This document shows positions 51,173-59,916 of a stretch of 64,000 nucleotides of DNA, piece by piece. A program made the position numbers and the translations under genes. This stretch comes from Neobacillus massiliamazoniensis (lineage in GTDB: Bacteria; Bacillota; Bacilli; Bacillales; Cytobacillaceae): assembly GCF_001048695.1 (NCBI RefSeq), contig NZ_CVRB01000001.1, forward strand, positions 682,001 through 746,000, in the 5' to 3' direction. How positions within the stretch are numbered: the first letter of the stretch is position 1; each line of letters starts with the position of its first letter. The notes beneath the pieces were generated by a model. The model saw only the letters and a program-made list of their open reading frames with translations, made no database searches and was not told the origin of the DNA.

Positions 51173-52084
51173 ATGAAAAAAAGGTATTCTAATCTAAACA
51201 ATGTTGAAAACAACAATACATTCAAGGATTTGCTGAAATGGAACAAAGAAAGACGAAGCAAAGTAAAAGACTTATCAATTAATATTCCTCATGCCATACA
51301 TAAGAAGATAAACGAGATTCTCGAAAACAAGCACCTCACATCGTATACATGGATTGGACATTCTACCTTCTTTATACAAATGAACGGACTAAATATATTA
51401 ACAGACCCTGTTTGGGCAAAACGGATGGGATTGCAAAAACGATTAACAGAACCTGGAATTCCTCTTGCTGAAATGCCGGAAATTGATGTCGTTGTCATTT
51501 CTCATGGACACTACGACCATTTGGACTTCCCTACCTTGAAAAAATTAAATGGAAACCCACATTATTTTGTGCCTATCGGTTTGAAGTCTCTATTTTTAAA
51601 AAAGGGATTTCAAAAGGTGACAGAGATGAATTGGTGGGAAAATATTGAACATAGAGGAATCCGCATTCATTTTGTCCCTGCCCAGCATTGGACGAGAAGG
51701 ACCCTAAATGATATGAATACTTCACATTGGGGTGGGTTTATTTTTCAAAATAAAGAGGAAACGTTTTATTTTGTCGGCGATACGGGCTATTTTCCGGGAT
51801 TTAAAGAAATTGGTGAACGATTTCAGATTGATGTGGTGTTTATGCCAATTGGCGCTTACGAACCGGAATGGTTTATGGCTGTTTCCCATATTTCACCGGA
51901 GGACAGTGTGAAAGCGTTCCTAGAATTAAAGGGACAGGTATTTGTTCCGATGCATTACGGTGCCTATCGTTTGGCAGATGATACCGGACCTGAAGCCTTG
52001 GAGCGTTTACTTAGTGAATGGGAAAAGCGAAAGCTTCCGGTGGAACAATTGAAGGTCTTATCTATAGGTGAAACTGTTTTGTAA
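51173..52084 (+). CDS. Metallo-beta-lactamase-fold hydrolase (NAPE-PLD/UlaG-like)
   Basis: 303 residues. The sequence has GHSTFFIQMNGLNILTDPVW near the start, the zinc motif SHGHYDHLD, a histidine in VPAQHW, the bridging aspartate in VGDTGY and a final histidine in MHYGAYR. The pattern fits the NAPE-PLD-like branch, which includes phosphodiesterases, lactonases and YddR-type proteins; the substrate is unknown. The start follows AGGGGGAG. It overlaps the region just before chrA and is probably transcribed with it, although a functional link is not obvious. Confidence 0.88.
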   Translation: MKKRYSNLNNVENNNTFKDLLKWNKERRSKVKDLSINIPHAIHKKINEILENKHLTSYTWIGHSTFFIQMNGLNILTDPVWAKRMGLQKRLTEPGIPLAEMPEIDVVVISHGHYDHLDFPTLKKLNGNPHYFVPIGLKSLFLKKGFQKVTEMNWWENIEHRGIRIHFVPAQHWTRRTLNDMNTSHWGGFIFQNKEETFYFVGDTGYFPGFKEIGERFQIDVVFMPIGAYEPEWFMAVSHISPEDSVKAFLELKGQVFVPMHYGAYRLADDTGPEALERLLSEWEKRKLPVEQLKVLSIGETVL

Positions 52085-52112
52085 TCGAATATGTAATGGA
52101 AATGGTGATAGG

Positions 52113-53282
52113 ATGATTCAAACTCTGTTAGAAATCTTTTTCGTTTCAACGAAGCTTGGGTTCACTTCGTTCGGTGGGCCTATCGCCCATTTAGGCTATT
52201 TTCATGAGGAGTACGTCAGGAAAAGAAAATGGATGGATGAAAAAAGCTATGCTGATTTAGTTGCGTTATGTCAGTTCTTACCTGGTCCGGCCAGCAGCCA
52301 AGTAGGGATTGGGATTGGCGTGATGCGCTCAGGCGCCCTAGGTGGAATCGTTGCTTTTATTGGATTTACCTTTCCTTCTGTGGTCGCCCTTATCTTATTT
52401 GCTTTGCTACTTCATCAGTTTGATCTTACCCATGCCAGTTGGATCCATGGTTTAAAAATCGTGGCAGCAGCAGTTGTAGCCCAGGCGATTATAAGTATGG
52501 CTCAAAAGCTTACACCTGATTTAAATAGAAAAGCGATTGCTTTATTTGCTCTGGTGGGTACGCTTTTGTGGCAAACCGCTTTCACACAAGTAGGTGTAAT
52601 TGTTATTTCAGCAATCATTGGTTTTTTTCTATATAAACATCAATCAGAAAATGTTGATTCTAAAGTCCAATTTCCTATTTCCCGACGATTCGCTATTTTT
52701 TGCTTAGCATTATTTTTCGGCTTACTGATTTTTTTACCTATTTTGAGACAAATGACCTCTTCTAGCTGGATAGCCATGTTCGACAGCTTTTATCGATCAG
52801 GTTCATTAGTTTTTGGCGGCGGCCATGTCGTTTTACCATTACTTGAACGAGAATTTGTCCCTACTGGCTGGGTAAGCAAAGAGACTTTTTTAGCTGGTTA
52901 CGGAGCTGCCCAAGCAGTACCAGGTCCGTTATTTACCTTTGCTGCCTATCTTGGTGCAGTAATGCATGGCAGGTTAGGAGGCATCGTTGCAACCGCGGCC
53001 ATCTTCTTACCTGCGATCCTATTAATCTTTGGAACCTTACCCTTTTGGAATTCTTTACGACACAATCCAAAAATTAAGGGAGCTTTAATGGGGGTAAATG
53101 CTGCTGTGGTTGGGATCTTAATATCAGCATTCTATAATCCGATATGGACGAGTTCCATCTTATCACCTGTTGATTTTGCTTTAGCGGCTATTTTATTTAG
53201 TATGCTAGTGTTTTGGAAGCTGCCTCCTTGGATTATCGTATTAGCAGGAGCATTTGGTGGTACACTTATGGTTTTCTTTTAA
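52113..53282 (+). CDS. chrA: Chromate transporter (CHR family, long-chain)
   Basis: 389-residue protein made of two homologous CHR halves. Each begins with the family signature: FFVSTKLGFTSFGGPIAHLG ... LCQFLPGPASSQVG in the first half and YRSGSLVFGGGHVVLPLLE ... GYGAAQAVPGPLFTFAAYLG in the second. About ten to eleven membrane helices. Known members extrude chromate. The start at 52113 is 28 bp after the previous stop; the frame is open upstream but has no site. The ribosome binding site is weak (GGTGATAGG). Chromate as substrate is by family; sulphate or another oxyanion is possible. Confidence 0.9.
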   Translation: MIQTLLEIFFVSTKLGFTSFGGPIAHLGYFHEEYVRKRKWMDEKSYADLVALCQFLPGPASSQVGIGIGVMRSGALGGIVAFIGFTFPSVVALILFALLLHQFDLTHASWIHGLKIVAAAVVAQAIISMAQKLTPDLNRKAIALFALVGTLLWQTAFTQVGVIVISAIIGFFLYKHQSENVDSKVQFPISRRFAIFCLALFFGLLIFLPILRQMTSSSWIAMFDSFYRSGSLVFGGGHVVLPLLEREFVPTGWVSKETFLAGYGAAQAVPGPLFTFAAYLGAVMHGRLGGIVATAAIFLPAILLIFGTLPFWNSLRHNPKIKGALMGVNAAVVGILISAFYNPIWTSSILSPVDFALAAILFSMLVFWKLPPWIIVLAGAFGGTLMVFF

Positions 53283-53559
53283 AATTTCATAGTTTAACAG
53301 AGAAATTCCAAAAAAACAAAAAGATCTGCTCACCTATACTGTAAGTCTGAGTAATAAGAATGCATAAAATCCTTACAGTATCAATCAAATACATATAATA
53401 TTATAGGTTATATGATTATTGGTACATCACAGAAATAAAGTGGTGTACCATTTTTTTATGAATTAGCCCTCTTTATGACCTCATGTGCAACAACAACAGT
53501 TCCATAAAATACCGCTTTTAACCCACATATGCTTTTGTTATAATACAGAACATAAGTTT

Positions 53560-53704
53560 GGTAGGGCTAGGCGCTGGAGCTAGACAATTCTCGAAGTCTA
53601 AAATTTTATGCGCGCGTGGTGCCCGACTAACGGCGACAAGCACAAGACGGGATAAAAAGGGTCAGTCCCCCGCTCCGTTAAAGTAGCGGGGGACTGACCC
53701 CAAA
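53560..53704. repeat. Dispersed repeat: GCTGGAGCTAGACAA block joined to a GGGTCAGTCCCCCG hairpin
   Basis: TAGGCGCTGGAGCTAGACAA (53568-53587) repeats the core seen at 42194. It is followed by a GC-rich stretch and by a perfect 16-bp stem GGGTCAGTCCCCCGCT / AGCGGGGGACTGACCC (53659-53674 and 53685-53700). The hairpin may terminate osmC, which ends 24 bp further on (minus strand), or be carried by the repeat. 53283-53559 shows nothing else. Confidence 0.75.
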
Positions 53705-53727
53705 AATCGGAAATTAGTTTTTTATTT

Positions 53728-54186
53728 TCACACATAGGCCTTTCTTGGTTCTAAAATAATCTCATTTAATTTTATGTTCACTGGGTTCGCGATGGTATCT
53801 CCAACCGGGCATGTCTTTTCAATAAACGCTACAAACTCTTCAACTTTTTCTCTAGGTGCATCCGTTGCAATATGAAAGTTAAAACGAATATCAGAATAAC
53901 CGCGACGAACATCAGATTTATTCAAAAAGCCATCTGTGTCAAGATCACCTTCCAGATCAATCCATAGATCATCAAATTCTATTTTGAACTTTCTAGCATA
54001 CACACGAGCTACGATGGCTTGGCAAGCACCTAATGCTGCCAAAGCCAACTCCACAGGATTCATACCAGTATCCGTTCCGCCTAATTCCTTTGGCTCATCA
54101 ATAGTTACCTCAAAATTACGAGATTTAGCTTTGACTTGAACACCCTTCTGTAAATGAGCAGCAGCTTTAAAGGTTGTCATCGGCAT
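53728..54186 (-). CDS. OsmC-family (peroxide-reducing) protein
   Basis: 152 residues of the OsmC/Ohr superfamily. Features: LGGTDTGMNPVELALAALGACQA, in which the motif cysteine lies in GAC, and the second, resolving cysteine in EKTCPVGDTI. Both thiols of the thiol peroxidase site are therefore present. It resembles the YhfA/OsmC-related subgroup rather than Ohr. The start has AGGGGAAATGACC upstream. It is monocistronic; promoter features are weak. Confidence 0.9.
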   Translation of the reverse strand: MPMTTFKAAAHLQKGVQVKAKSRNFEVTIDEPKELGGTDTGMNPVELALAALGACQAIVARVYARKFKIEFDDLWIDLEGDLDTDGFLNKSDVRRGYSDIRFNFHIATDAPREKVEEFVAFIEKTCPVGDTIANPVNIKLNEIILEPRKAYV

Positions 54187-54426
54187 AGGTCATTTCCCCT
54201 CCTATTGTAGTGTAAATTTACTTTTAATATATTTTCTATCTACACTATAAATATAAGCGTTTTCAATTTAATAGTCCATGAACATATTGTGAAACATTGA
54301 GCAAAATAAGTGTAATAGCCCTTATATTTTTACGCTTACTTTTAAGCTTACAAGGTCGATGAAATCATTAAATGGCTTATAAGAGCCAATACAAATGTTG
54401 TGGTAAATGAGGACATATGTTGTACA

Positions 54427-54470
54427 AAAAAATAGATACAAGCAATGTTTTTGCTTGTATCTATTTTTTT
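54427..54470. terminator. Terminator downstream of amtB
   Basis: AATAGATACAAGCAA / TTGCTTGTATCTATT perfect arms flanked by A- and T-runs; works in both directions. No gene is seen in 54187-54601. Confidence 0.9.
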
Positions 54471-54601
54471 AGATCTTACTCTTATAAAAACTATAATATT
54501 ATATAAGAGTTATTGTTTTAATCATTGATATCCTCGTTTTTCTAATACTTAATAAAATATCAAGGAAATCAGATCTTTTTAGAATCTTAACAAAATTACA
54601 T

Positions 54602-55903
54602 TTAAATAGATTTTTTAGCGGGGGCTGGAGCAACCGTGATCCCTGTCGTTTCTTCAAAATTATACAAGCTTGATGGTAAATCTGCGAAGCGTTCTAGTTC
54701 ATTATATGCTGGAATCCCGTGGTAGGACATATCTAACCCCTCGTCTTCCTCCCGTTCACTAGCGCGCAAGCCCACTGTTCGTTCACAAACCTTTGCCATT
54801 ATCGTACCGCCAACAAGCCCCCAAATAACTACGACTGCCGCTCCTAAAACCTGCACAAAAAATAGTGAGAAATGCCCGGTGGTTAAAAGACCTTGGGACT
54901 TATCAAACAAACCCACAGCAATGGTGCCAAACACTCCATTAAAACCATGAACGGCCACCGCCCCCACTGGGTCATCTACTTTCAAATTGTCCACCAATAG
55001 CGTTGCATAGATCACAATCACTCCGCTGATAGCGCCTATGATGATAGCGCTCCATTCGGAAACAAAGGCGCATCCGGCTGTCACGGCAACGAGACCTGAT
55101 AATACTCCGTTAATCATCATACTTGGGTCAGTTTTTCCGAATTTCTTCATTGTTAAAAACAGTGCAGACGTTCCTCCGCTTGCTCCGGCTAACATTGTAT
55201 TAATGGCAATCGAGGCAAACGCTTGATTAGAAGCATCTAAAGTACTGCCCGTGTTAAAGGCAAACCAGCCGAACCACAATATAAACGTCCCAGCTGAAGC
55301 CAATGGTATGTTACTTGGTGCAAATACATTCGTACTGCCATCGGAATTAAATCTCCCTTTTCTCGGTCCGAGTATTTTTGCCATTGCCAATGCGGCAAAT
55401 CCACCTACCGCATGAATGGCTGCTGAACCAGCAAAATCCTTCATTCCCAGTTTCGCCAGCCAGCCATTGCTGCTCCAGATCCAGTGGCCTGAGAGAGGAT
55501 AAAACACCATGCAAATAAGGGCTGCAGTTAATATATAGGCTTTAAAGTTCATCCGTTCAGCAACCGCTCCCGAAACAATCGAAATGCAGGCTACTGCGAA
55601 TCCCATTTGAAACAGGACAAAGGCAGCACTTGGCAATTGCATTAAGAGATGGATATTTTCAGGATGACCAAATAATGTGGTACCGAATAATCCGTGGAAA
55701 TCCTCTCCAAACATAACCCCAAATCCAATCAGCCAAAAAGCTAGCGCTCCGATGGTTAAATCAACAAATATCTTCATCGTAACATTGACGGCGTTCTTTG
55801 TTCGAACTAAGCCAGCTTCTAGTAAACTAAATCCCCCTTCCATGAACAGGACCATAGCGGCAGCCAATACCACCCAAACTGAATTTAAATAGATCATCTT
55901 CAT
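54602..55903 (-). CDS. amtB: Ammonium transporter
   Basis: 433-residue Amt/Mep/Rh channel. Signatures: FMEGGFSLLEAGLVRTKN, DFAGSAAIHAVGGFAALA (pore histidine), FILWFGWFAFNTGS, and VAVHGFNGVFGTIAVGLF with the second pore histidine; 11 membrane helices. Imports ammonium and is blocked by PII. It starts 5 bp after the glnK stop, and glnK's last codons form its AAGGAGGG site. B. subtilis has the reverse order (nrgA then nrgB). The C-terminal tail ends with VAPAPAKKSI. Confidence 0.96.
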   Translation of the reverse strand: MKMIYLNSVWVVLAAAMVLFMEGGFSLLEAGLVRTKNAVNVTMKIFVDLTIGALAFWLIGFGVMFGEDFHGLFGTTLFGHPENIHLLMQLPSAAFVLFQMGFAVACISIVSGAVAERMNFKAYILTAALICMVFYPLSGHWIWSSNGWLAKLGMKDFAGSAAIHAVGGFAALAMAKILGPRKGRFNSDGSTNVFAPSNIPLASAGTFILWFGWFAFNTGSTLDASNQAFASIAINTMLAGASGGTSALFLTMKKFGKTDPSMMINGVLSGLVAVTAGCAFVSEWSAIIIGAISGVIVIYATLLVDNLKVDDPVGAVAVHGFNGVFGTIAVGLFDKSQGLLTTGHFSLFFVQVLGAAVVVIWGLVGGTIMAKVCERTVGLRASEREEDEGLDMSYHGIPAYNELERFADLPSSLYNFEETTGITVAPAPAKKSI

Positions 55904-55908
55904 GAAAG

Positions 55909-56268
55909 TCAGCCCTCCTTGTTCACTAAATCATCAATATCAAAGTCAGTTAAGCCCGTTCGAATGTTGTACGCCTCTAAAATCGGATAAATGTAAATTT
56001 TTCCATCTCCATCTTCTCCAGTCTGGGCACATTCGACAATCGCCTTAATGGTCCGCTCCACCATATAATCCGATAGGACGATTTCCAATTTCACTTTTGG
56101 ATGCAGAGTTACTTTGTAATTTTTTCCACGATAAACGCCTTGAGTATCCTTCTGCCTTCCCCGACCAACTACTTGGGATACCGTAAAGCCTGTAATACCG
56201 ATATTTTTTAATCCTTTAATGGTTTCCGTTAACTTTTCAGGTCTTATGATCGCTTCAATTTTTTTCAC
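55909..56268 (-). CDS. glnK: PII nitrogen-regulatory protein
   Basis: 119-residue PII protein that senses 2-oxoglutarate/ATP/ADP and gates AmtB. It starts MKKIEAIIRPEKLTE at a GTG (56268), a better PII N-terminus than the open-frame TTG two codons earlier, and is preceded by AAAGGGTGATG. The T-loop region GRGRQKDTQGVYRGKNYKV, the B-loop TGEDGDGKIYI and the C-loop are complete. The operon glnK-amtB is controlled by a TnrA box just upstream. Confidence 0.95.
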   Translation of the reverse strand: MKKIEAIIRPEKLTETIKGLKNIGITGFTVSQVVGRGRQKDTQGVYRGKNYKVTLHPKVKLEIVLSDYMVERTIKAIVECAQTGEDGDGKIYIYPILEAYNIRTGLTDFDIDDLVNKEG

Positions 56269-56291
56269 AATCAATCATCACCCTTTTCTTA

Positions 56292-56308
56292 TGTTAGGTT
56301 TTATAACA
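56292..56308 (-). promoter_or_regulatory. TnrA/GlnR box of glnK-amtB
   Basis: TGTTA-N7-TAACA, an exact match to the TnrA consensus TGTNA-N7-TNACA, 24 bp before the glnK start. Confidence 0.85.
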
Positions 56309-56422
56309 TGTTACGTTAGATAATATAACAAAAACTAAATTGATGTCAATTAAATATTTGTAAGAAAACTTGAAAAATAATCGAAAGGAATTAATCACCA
56401 AAGTTTCCATGAAGAGCTGAGA

Positions 56423-56581
56423 ATGTCCAAAAACAAGTATCAGACCCTTCAGCCGAAAATATGGTCCAATTCGTTAAGTGTTAATCCAGAGGATAGACCA
56501 TTAAAGGACATCATCTTTTTCATTCAAAGCATGGATAAGCATGGCAAATACCCTTTGATATTGCTTATAGATTCTAGCTAA
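56423..56581 (+). CDS. Short orphan ORF (52 residues), possibly a gene fragment
   Basis: ATG frame reading MSKNKYQTLQPKIWSNSLSV, then NPEDRPLKDIIFFIQSMDKH and a short hydrophobic end. The composition looks protein-like, but there is no convincing ribosome binding site, and an open frame on the opposite strand overlaps it. It may be the start of a decayed or transposase gene. No family was recognised. The rest of 56309-56897 shows nothing supported. Confidence 0.25.
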   Translation: MSKNKYQTLQPKIWSNSLSVNPEDRPLKDIIFFIQSMDKHGKYPLILLIDSS

Positions 56582-56897
56582 AAATTGGCTAATCGGGTAC
56601 AAACCCAGGCAAGTCTTAGACGGACACATATAGATAAAGTACAAGCTGACAAGAGGGATAGATGGGATGTAGGAACATGAGCGGATGTTTAAATAGTGGA
56701 GGTAAGGTCGTACTCCAAATGGGTACACTGGCTACGTTAATGTAGATGCATTGGGAAATTACGAATCACTTGGTCTAAGTATATAAAAATCAATGCAGCT
56801 GTCATTTCACCTGCGGTATTGTTTACATTACCTTATTTTACTGGGTTTATTGGCTATTTGGCGGAGTTCTTCAACAATAGAAAAAAGGAGAATAAAA

Positions 56898-57569
56898 ATG
56901 TTAATCGATTTTACAGATTTAATTGGTAAATATATCGAGGTTGAAATATCAGGAGACATCTTTCACCATGGAATCCTCATTGATTATGGGTTGGACATCA
57001 TTGTTTTATATAAAGGCACCACCAATACCTTTTTCTATATCCCATTTGGTCATATTCAAAGATTAAAAGAAACCATTAGAGAAAATGATACTTCTTATGA
57101 ACCTCCTGCAGAAACACCAATATCTTCAGAAGTCATATCCTTGCGAAAAGTATTAACGATCGCTAAAGGTATGTTTGTCCAAGTTTACGTAACGGGAAAT
57201 AAAGCGATTCATGGCTATTTTACTAGTATCATGAACGACTATTTTGTCTTTCACTCCCCTATATACAAAACAATTTTTGTTTCCATGAAGCATGTAAAAT
57301 GGATAATTCCATATCCACCAAACACTACCCCGTATTCTCTTTCGAATGAATATTTACCCCTTAATCCTGTAACGTCTCCATTAGCGAGGTCATTTGAAGA
57401 GCAGTTGAAGAAATTTGAAAATAAGCTTGTGATCTTAGATGGTGGTGACAATCCCGAAAAAATTGGCTTTCTTCAAAAGGTTCGAAATAACAAAGCGGTA
57501 TTAGTCACAGCTGAAGGGGAAGCCATTATTCGAAATTTTGAGCATATCAAAACGATACAATTACCGTAA
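56898..57569 (+). CDS. DUF2642-like protein with two tandem SH3-like segments
   Basis: 223 residues, soluble. Two or three similar beta-rich units of the kind in DUF2642 proteins are visible: LIGKYIEVEISGDIFHHGIL (about 7-26), GMFVQVYVTGNKAIHGYFTS (about 92-111), and NKLVILDGGDNPEKIGFLQK (about 175-194). DUF2642 proteins occur in sporulating Bacilli, some being coat-associated. The start at 56898 follows AAAAAAGGAG; the frame is open earlier but has no site and encodes a hydrophobic stretch unlike the family. A spore role is inference. Confidence 0.65.
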   Translation: MLIDFTDLIGKYIEVEISGDIFHHGILIDYGLDIIVLYKGTTNTFFYIPFGHIQRLKETIRENDTSYEPPAETPISSEVISLRKVLTIAKGMFVQVYVTGNKAIHGYFTSIMNDYFVFHSPIYKTIFVSMKHVKWIIPYPPNTTPYSLSNEYLPLNPVTSPLARSFEEQLKKFENKLVILDGGDNPEKIGFLQKVRNNKAVLVTAEGEAIIRNFEHIKTIQLP

Positions 57570-57684
57570 ACAGCTACTATATCACGATTGGGAGGTATAA
57601 TTAATACATGAATAACGAACCTATACAAAATCCTGGATCGGCAATACAAGCTGGAATACTCATAAAATTTCTAGAATTGTCACG

Positions 57685-57720
57685 TAGGCCTTGGCATTTG
57701 TGCCATGGTCTTCTTTTTTG
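57685..57720 (+). terminator. Terminator of the DUF2642-like gene
   Basis: GGCCTTGGCA-TTTG-TGCCATGGTC followed by TTCTTTTTTG. Confidence 0.8.
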
Positions 57721-57818
57721 GTCAACTTACTAAATAATTTGTCTTCATTTGTTCATAACAAATTTAATTAATTATTATATTTCAAATTGTAAGCGCCATC
57801 AGGGGATTTCGAACACCA

Positions 57819-57847
57819 ATATAGTAAAAATATAGAGTATACTATAT
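57819..57847 (+). promoter_or_regulatory. Inverted repeat in the MFS promoter region
   Basis: ATATAGTA-N13-TACTATAT lies 33 bp before the TTG start. It may be an operator or part of the -10 region; no nearby regulator gene was found. Confidence 0.35.
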
Positions 57848-57879
57848 TAGAAATATGAACAAACAGGAGTAGAGATATT

Positions 57880-59136
57880 TTGGAGAAACAAAATAGCAAA
57901 TATAGATGGGTTGTTTTTGCTTCGGTTTTAATAACTTATTTATTCGTCGTAAGTCAAAGAACTGCCCCCGGATTAATTTCCGATCAATTAATGAAGGATT
58001 TCCATGTGTCAGCATCGACCATTGGATTACTGGCTAGCATTCAGTTTTTAGCGTATGCAAGCTTACAAATTCCAATTGGAATTTTATCTGACCGTTTCGG
58101 CCCTAATCTCTTCCTTATTTTTGGTGCCCTTTTGAATGGTCTCGGTACATTCATTTATAGTCTTGCCCCAAATGAAATGGTATTGCTGCTGGCAAGATTG
58201 TTAGTGGGGATGGGTGATGCAACCATTTGGGTTAATTTGGTTCTGATCATCGGTCAATGGTTCAAAGTTAAAGAATTTGTTAGTCTACTAGGTCTTGCAG
58301 GGATGACCGGGAGTCTTGGTTTCTTGATGGCAACCGTTCCCTTTTCTGCATGGATTGACATAGCTGGTTGGAGAGTACCGTTTTTTACAGTCGGCATTCT
58401 TTTATGTATCTTTGGAGCTTGTCTTTATTTTGTGCTCGTGAAAATACCAAAGAAAATGTCATTTAACTCTAACACTATAAAAAGAGACCATGTACACGAA
58501 AATAACAATTACTTGTTGCGTAGCATTTTCACAGACCGTCAAGCATGGGCAACCTTCTTATGCCATTTTGGTATTATGGGTACATATGTTGGTTTTATCG
58601 GTTCATGGGCAGTGCCCTATGGGATGAATGTATATGACATGTCACGTTCTCATGCAAGCGAACTAATTATGATTGGCCTTTTCGGAGCCATCATTGGTGC
58701 ACCGCTAACTAGTTGGATTTCGAGTCGTTTAGATTCCCTTAAACGTCCTTATGTCGTAGCCCATCTGATCGTTTTTATAAGTTGGGTGACCTTTCTATTC
58801 TATGGTGGAAAGCCACCATTTAATATGGTCATCATTCTTTTCTTTCTCCTTGGTTTTGGAAATGGAGCAAGTGCCTTAACCTTTGCAGTCGTTCGCCAGT
58901 CATTTCCAATGAAAGTGGTCGGAGTTGTCTCAGGCTTTGCAAATACCGGGGGATTTTTAAGTGCAGTCCTTTTACCAACTATTTTTGGAAAAATATTAGA
59001 CCATTTTCATTCGGTTTCCGGATATCAATACGGTTTTATCATTCCGGTCATTTTCTCCTTGTTCGGTTTGATAGGTAGTTTCCTTATTAAGGAAAAAAGT
59101 GAGAAAGTAAAGCAACATAGGGAATTAACAGTTTAA
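57880..59136 (+). CDS. MFS transporter, 12-TM
   Basis: 418-residue major facilitator with 12 helices. Features: YLFVVSQRTAPGLISDQLMK at TM1, GILSDRFGPNLF (motif A) and the second-half motif TSWISSRLDSLKRP. The first-half sequence resembles nitrate/nitrite, glycerol-3-phosphate or sugar-acid family members of the UhpT/GudP group only loosely. The substrate is unknown. The start codon is TTG with AGGAG nine bases upstream. It stands alone with its own terminator. Confidence 0.85.
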   Translation: MEKQNSKYRWVVFASVLITYLFVVSQRTAPGLISDQLMKDFHVSASTIGLLASIQFLAYASLQIPIGILSDRFGPNLFLIFGALLNGLGTFIYSLAPNEMVLLLARLLVGMGDATIWVNLVLIIGQWFKVKEFVSLLGLAGMTGSLGFLMATVPFSAWIDIAGWRVPFFTVGILLCIFGACLYFVLVKIPKKMSFNSNTIKRDHVHENNNYLLRSIFTDRQAWATFLCHFGIMGTYVGFIGSWAVPYGMNVYDMSRSHASELIMIGLFGAIIGAPLTSWISSRLDSLKRPYVVAHLIVFISWVTFLFYGGKPPFNMVIILFFLLGFGNGASALTFAVVRQSFPMKVVGVVSGFANTGGFLSAVLLPTIFGKILDHFHSVSGYQYGFIIPVIFSLFGLIGSFLIKEKSEKVKQHRELTV

Positions 59137-59146
59137 TTGGTGTTTT

Positions 59147-59178
59147 GAGAAAGCAATTGTGGATTGCTTTCTTTTTTT
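59147..59178 (+). terminator. Terminator of the MFS gene
   Basis: GAAAGCAAT-TGTGG-ATTGCTTTC followed by TTTTTTT. Confidence 0.9.
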
Positions 59179-59319
59179 ATAGGTGTTTACTAAAACAAGT
59201 GCCCATTTATTAGATGATTTAGCCGAAGTTGCTTCATCTAATTCACCTTTCTATTAGCATATTTACTCCATTCAAGGAAATAATAGCAATGAAATTTAGC
59301 TGTGAAGGGGTCGTTTGAT

Positions 59320-59871
59320 ATGAACTACACATTGTTTAGAGCAATAAATCAACTTGCAGGAAATTCACGACTACTGGATTACGTGATGGTAACCATTTCG
59401 AAGAAAGCTCGGTACGTGTATTTGATCTTACTCATTTACTTATGGTTCCGAAATCATGCTTATAAAAAAGTTACATCATATGCAATCATTTCCTTAATAT
59501 GTGCCTATGTTTTAACTTTTTTCATCAAAATTTTTAATTATAGCCCTCGTCCATTTTTAAAACACAGTGTCCGTTTGCTGCCACCAGTTCCTTCAAAAAG
59601 AAATGCATCTTTCCCAAGTAAGCATACAACCATCGCATTTGCAGTAGCTACTTCAGTTCTTTTTTATCAGCGCTCGATTGGTTTTTTTATGTGGATATTA
59701 GCCATGTTATCCGGATTTTCGCGCATTTGGATGGGTCAACATTATCCTTCTGATATTTTAGGGAGTGCTATTCTTGGAAGTGTCATTGCTTCAGTAGTTA
59801 ACCTGGTAAAATCGACGTTCAATCCGATCGTAAATCGAGTTTTATGTGTTTGTTCGTCTTATAAAGATTAA
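59320..59871 (+). CDS. bcrC: Undecaprenyl-diphosphatase, PAP2 type
   Basis: 183-residue membrane phosphatase that recycles undecaprenyl pyrophosphate to the monophosphate for cell-wall synthesis and gives bacitracin tolerance. It has the three PAP2 motifs: KIFNYSPRP (K-x6-RP), PSKHT and SRIWMGQHYPSD (SR-x5-H-x3-D). It aligns well with B. subtilis BcrC as remembered (MNY-x-F-KAI start). The ATG at 59320 after GAAGGGG is used; earlier ATGs are less well placed. In this locus there is no bceAB or other bacitracin gene. Confidence 0.92.
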   Translation: MNYTLFRAINQLAGNSRLLDYVMVTISKKARYVYLILLIYLWFRNHAYKKVTSYAIISLICAYVLTFFIKIFNYSPRPFLKHSVRLLPPVPSKRNASFPSKHTTIAFAVATSVLFYQRSIGFFMWILAMLSGFSRIWMGQHYPSDILGSAILGSVIASVVNLVKSTFNPIVNRVLCVCSSYKD

Positions 59872-59877
59872 TAAACG

Positions 59878-59916
59878 AAAGGGTAGTTCCAATTATTTGT
59901 GGACTACCCTTTTGTT
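59878..59916. terminator. Hairpin between convergent bcrC and alpha/beta hydrolase genes
   Basis: AAAGGGTAGT / ACTACCCTTT arms plus TCC/GGA; the hydrolase stop codon lies in the loop. Confidence 0.8.

Noticed and set aside
56501-56728. Minus-strand 75-codon ORF near glnK
   Set aside because: Cys/Tyr-rich, no ribosome binding site, overlaps a more protein-like plus-strand frame that is itself doubtful.
57608-57733. 41-codon ORF after GGGAGG (MNNEPIQNPGSAIQAG...)
   Set aside because: Its second half is the terminator hairpin of the preceding gene and the spacing to GGGAGG is long; left out as a chance frame, though the first 20 residues look protein-like.
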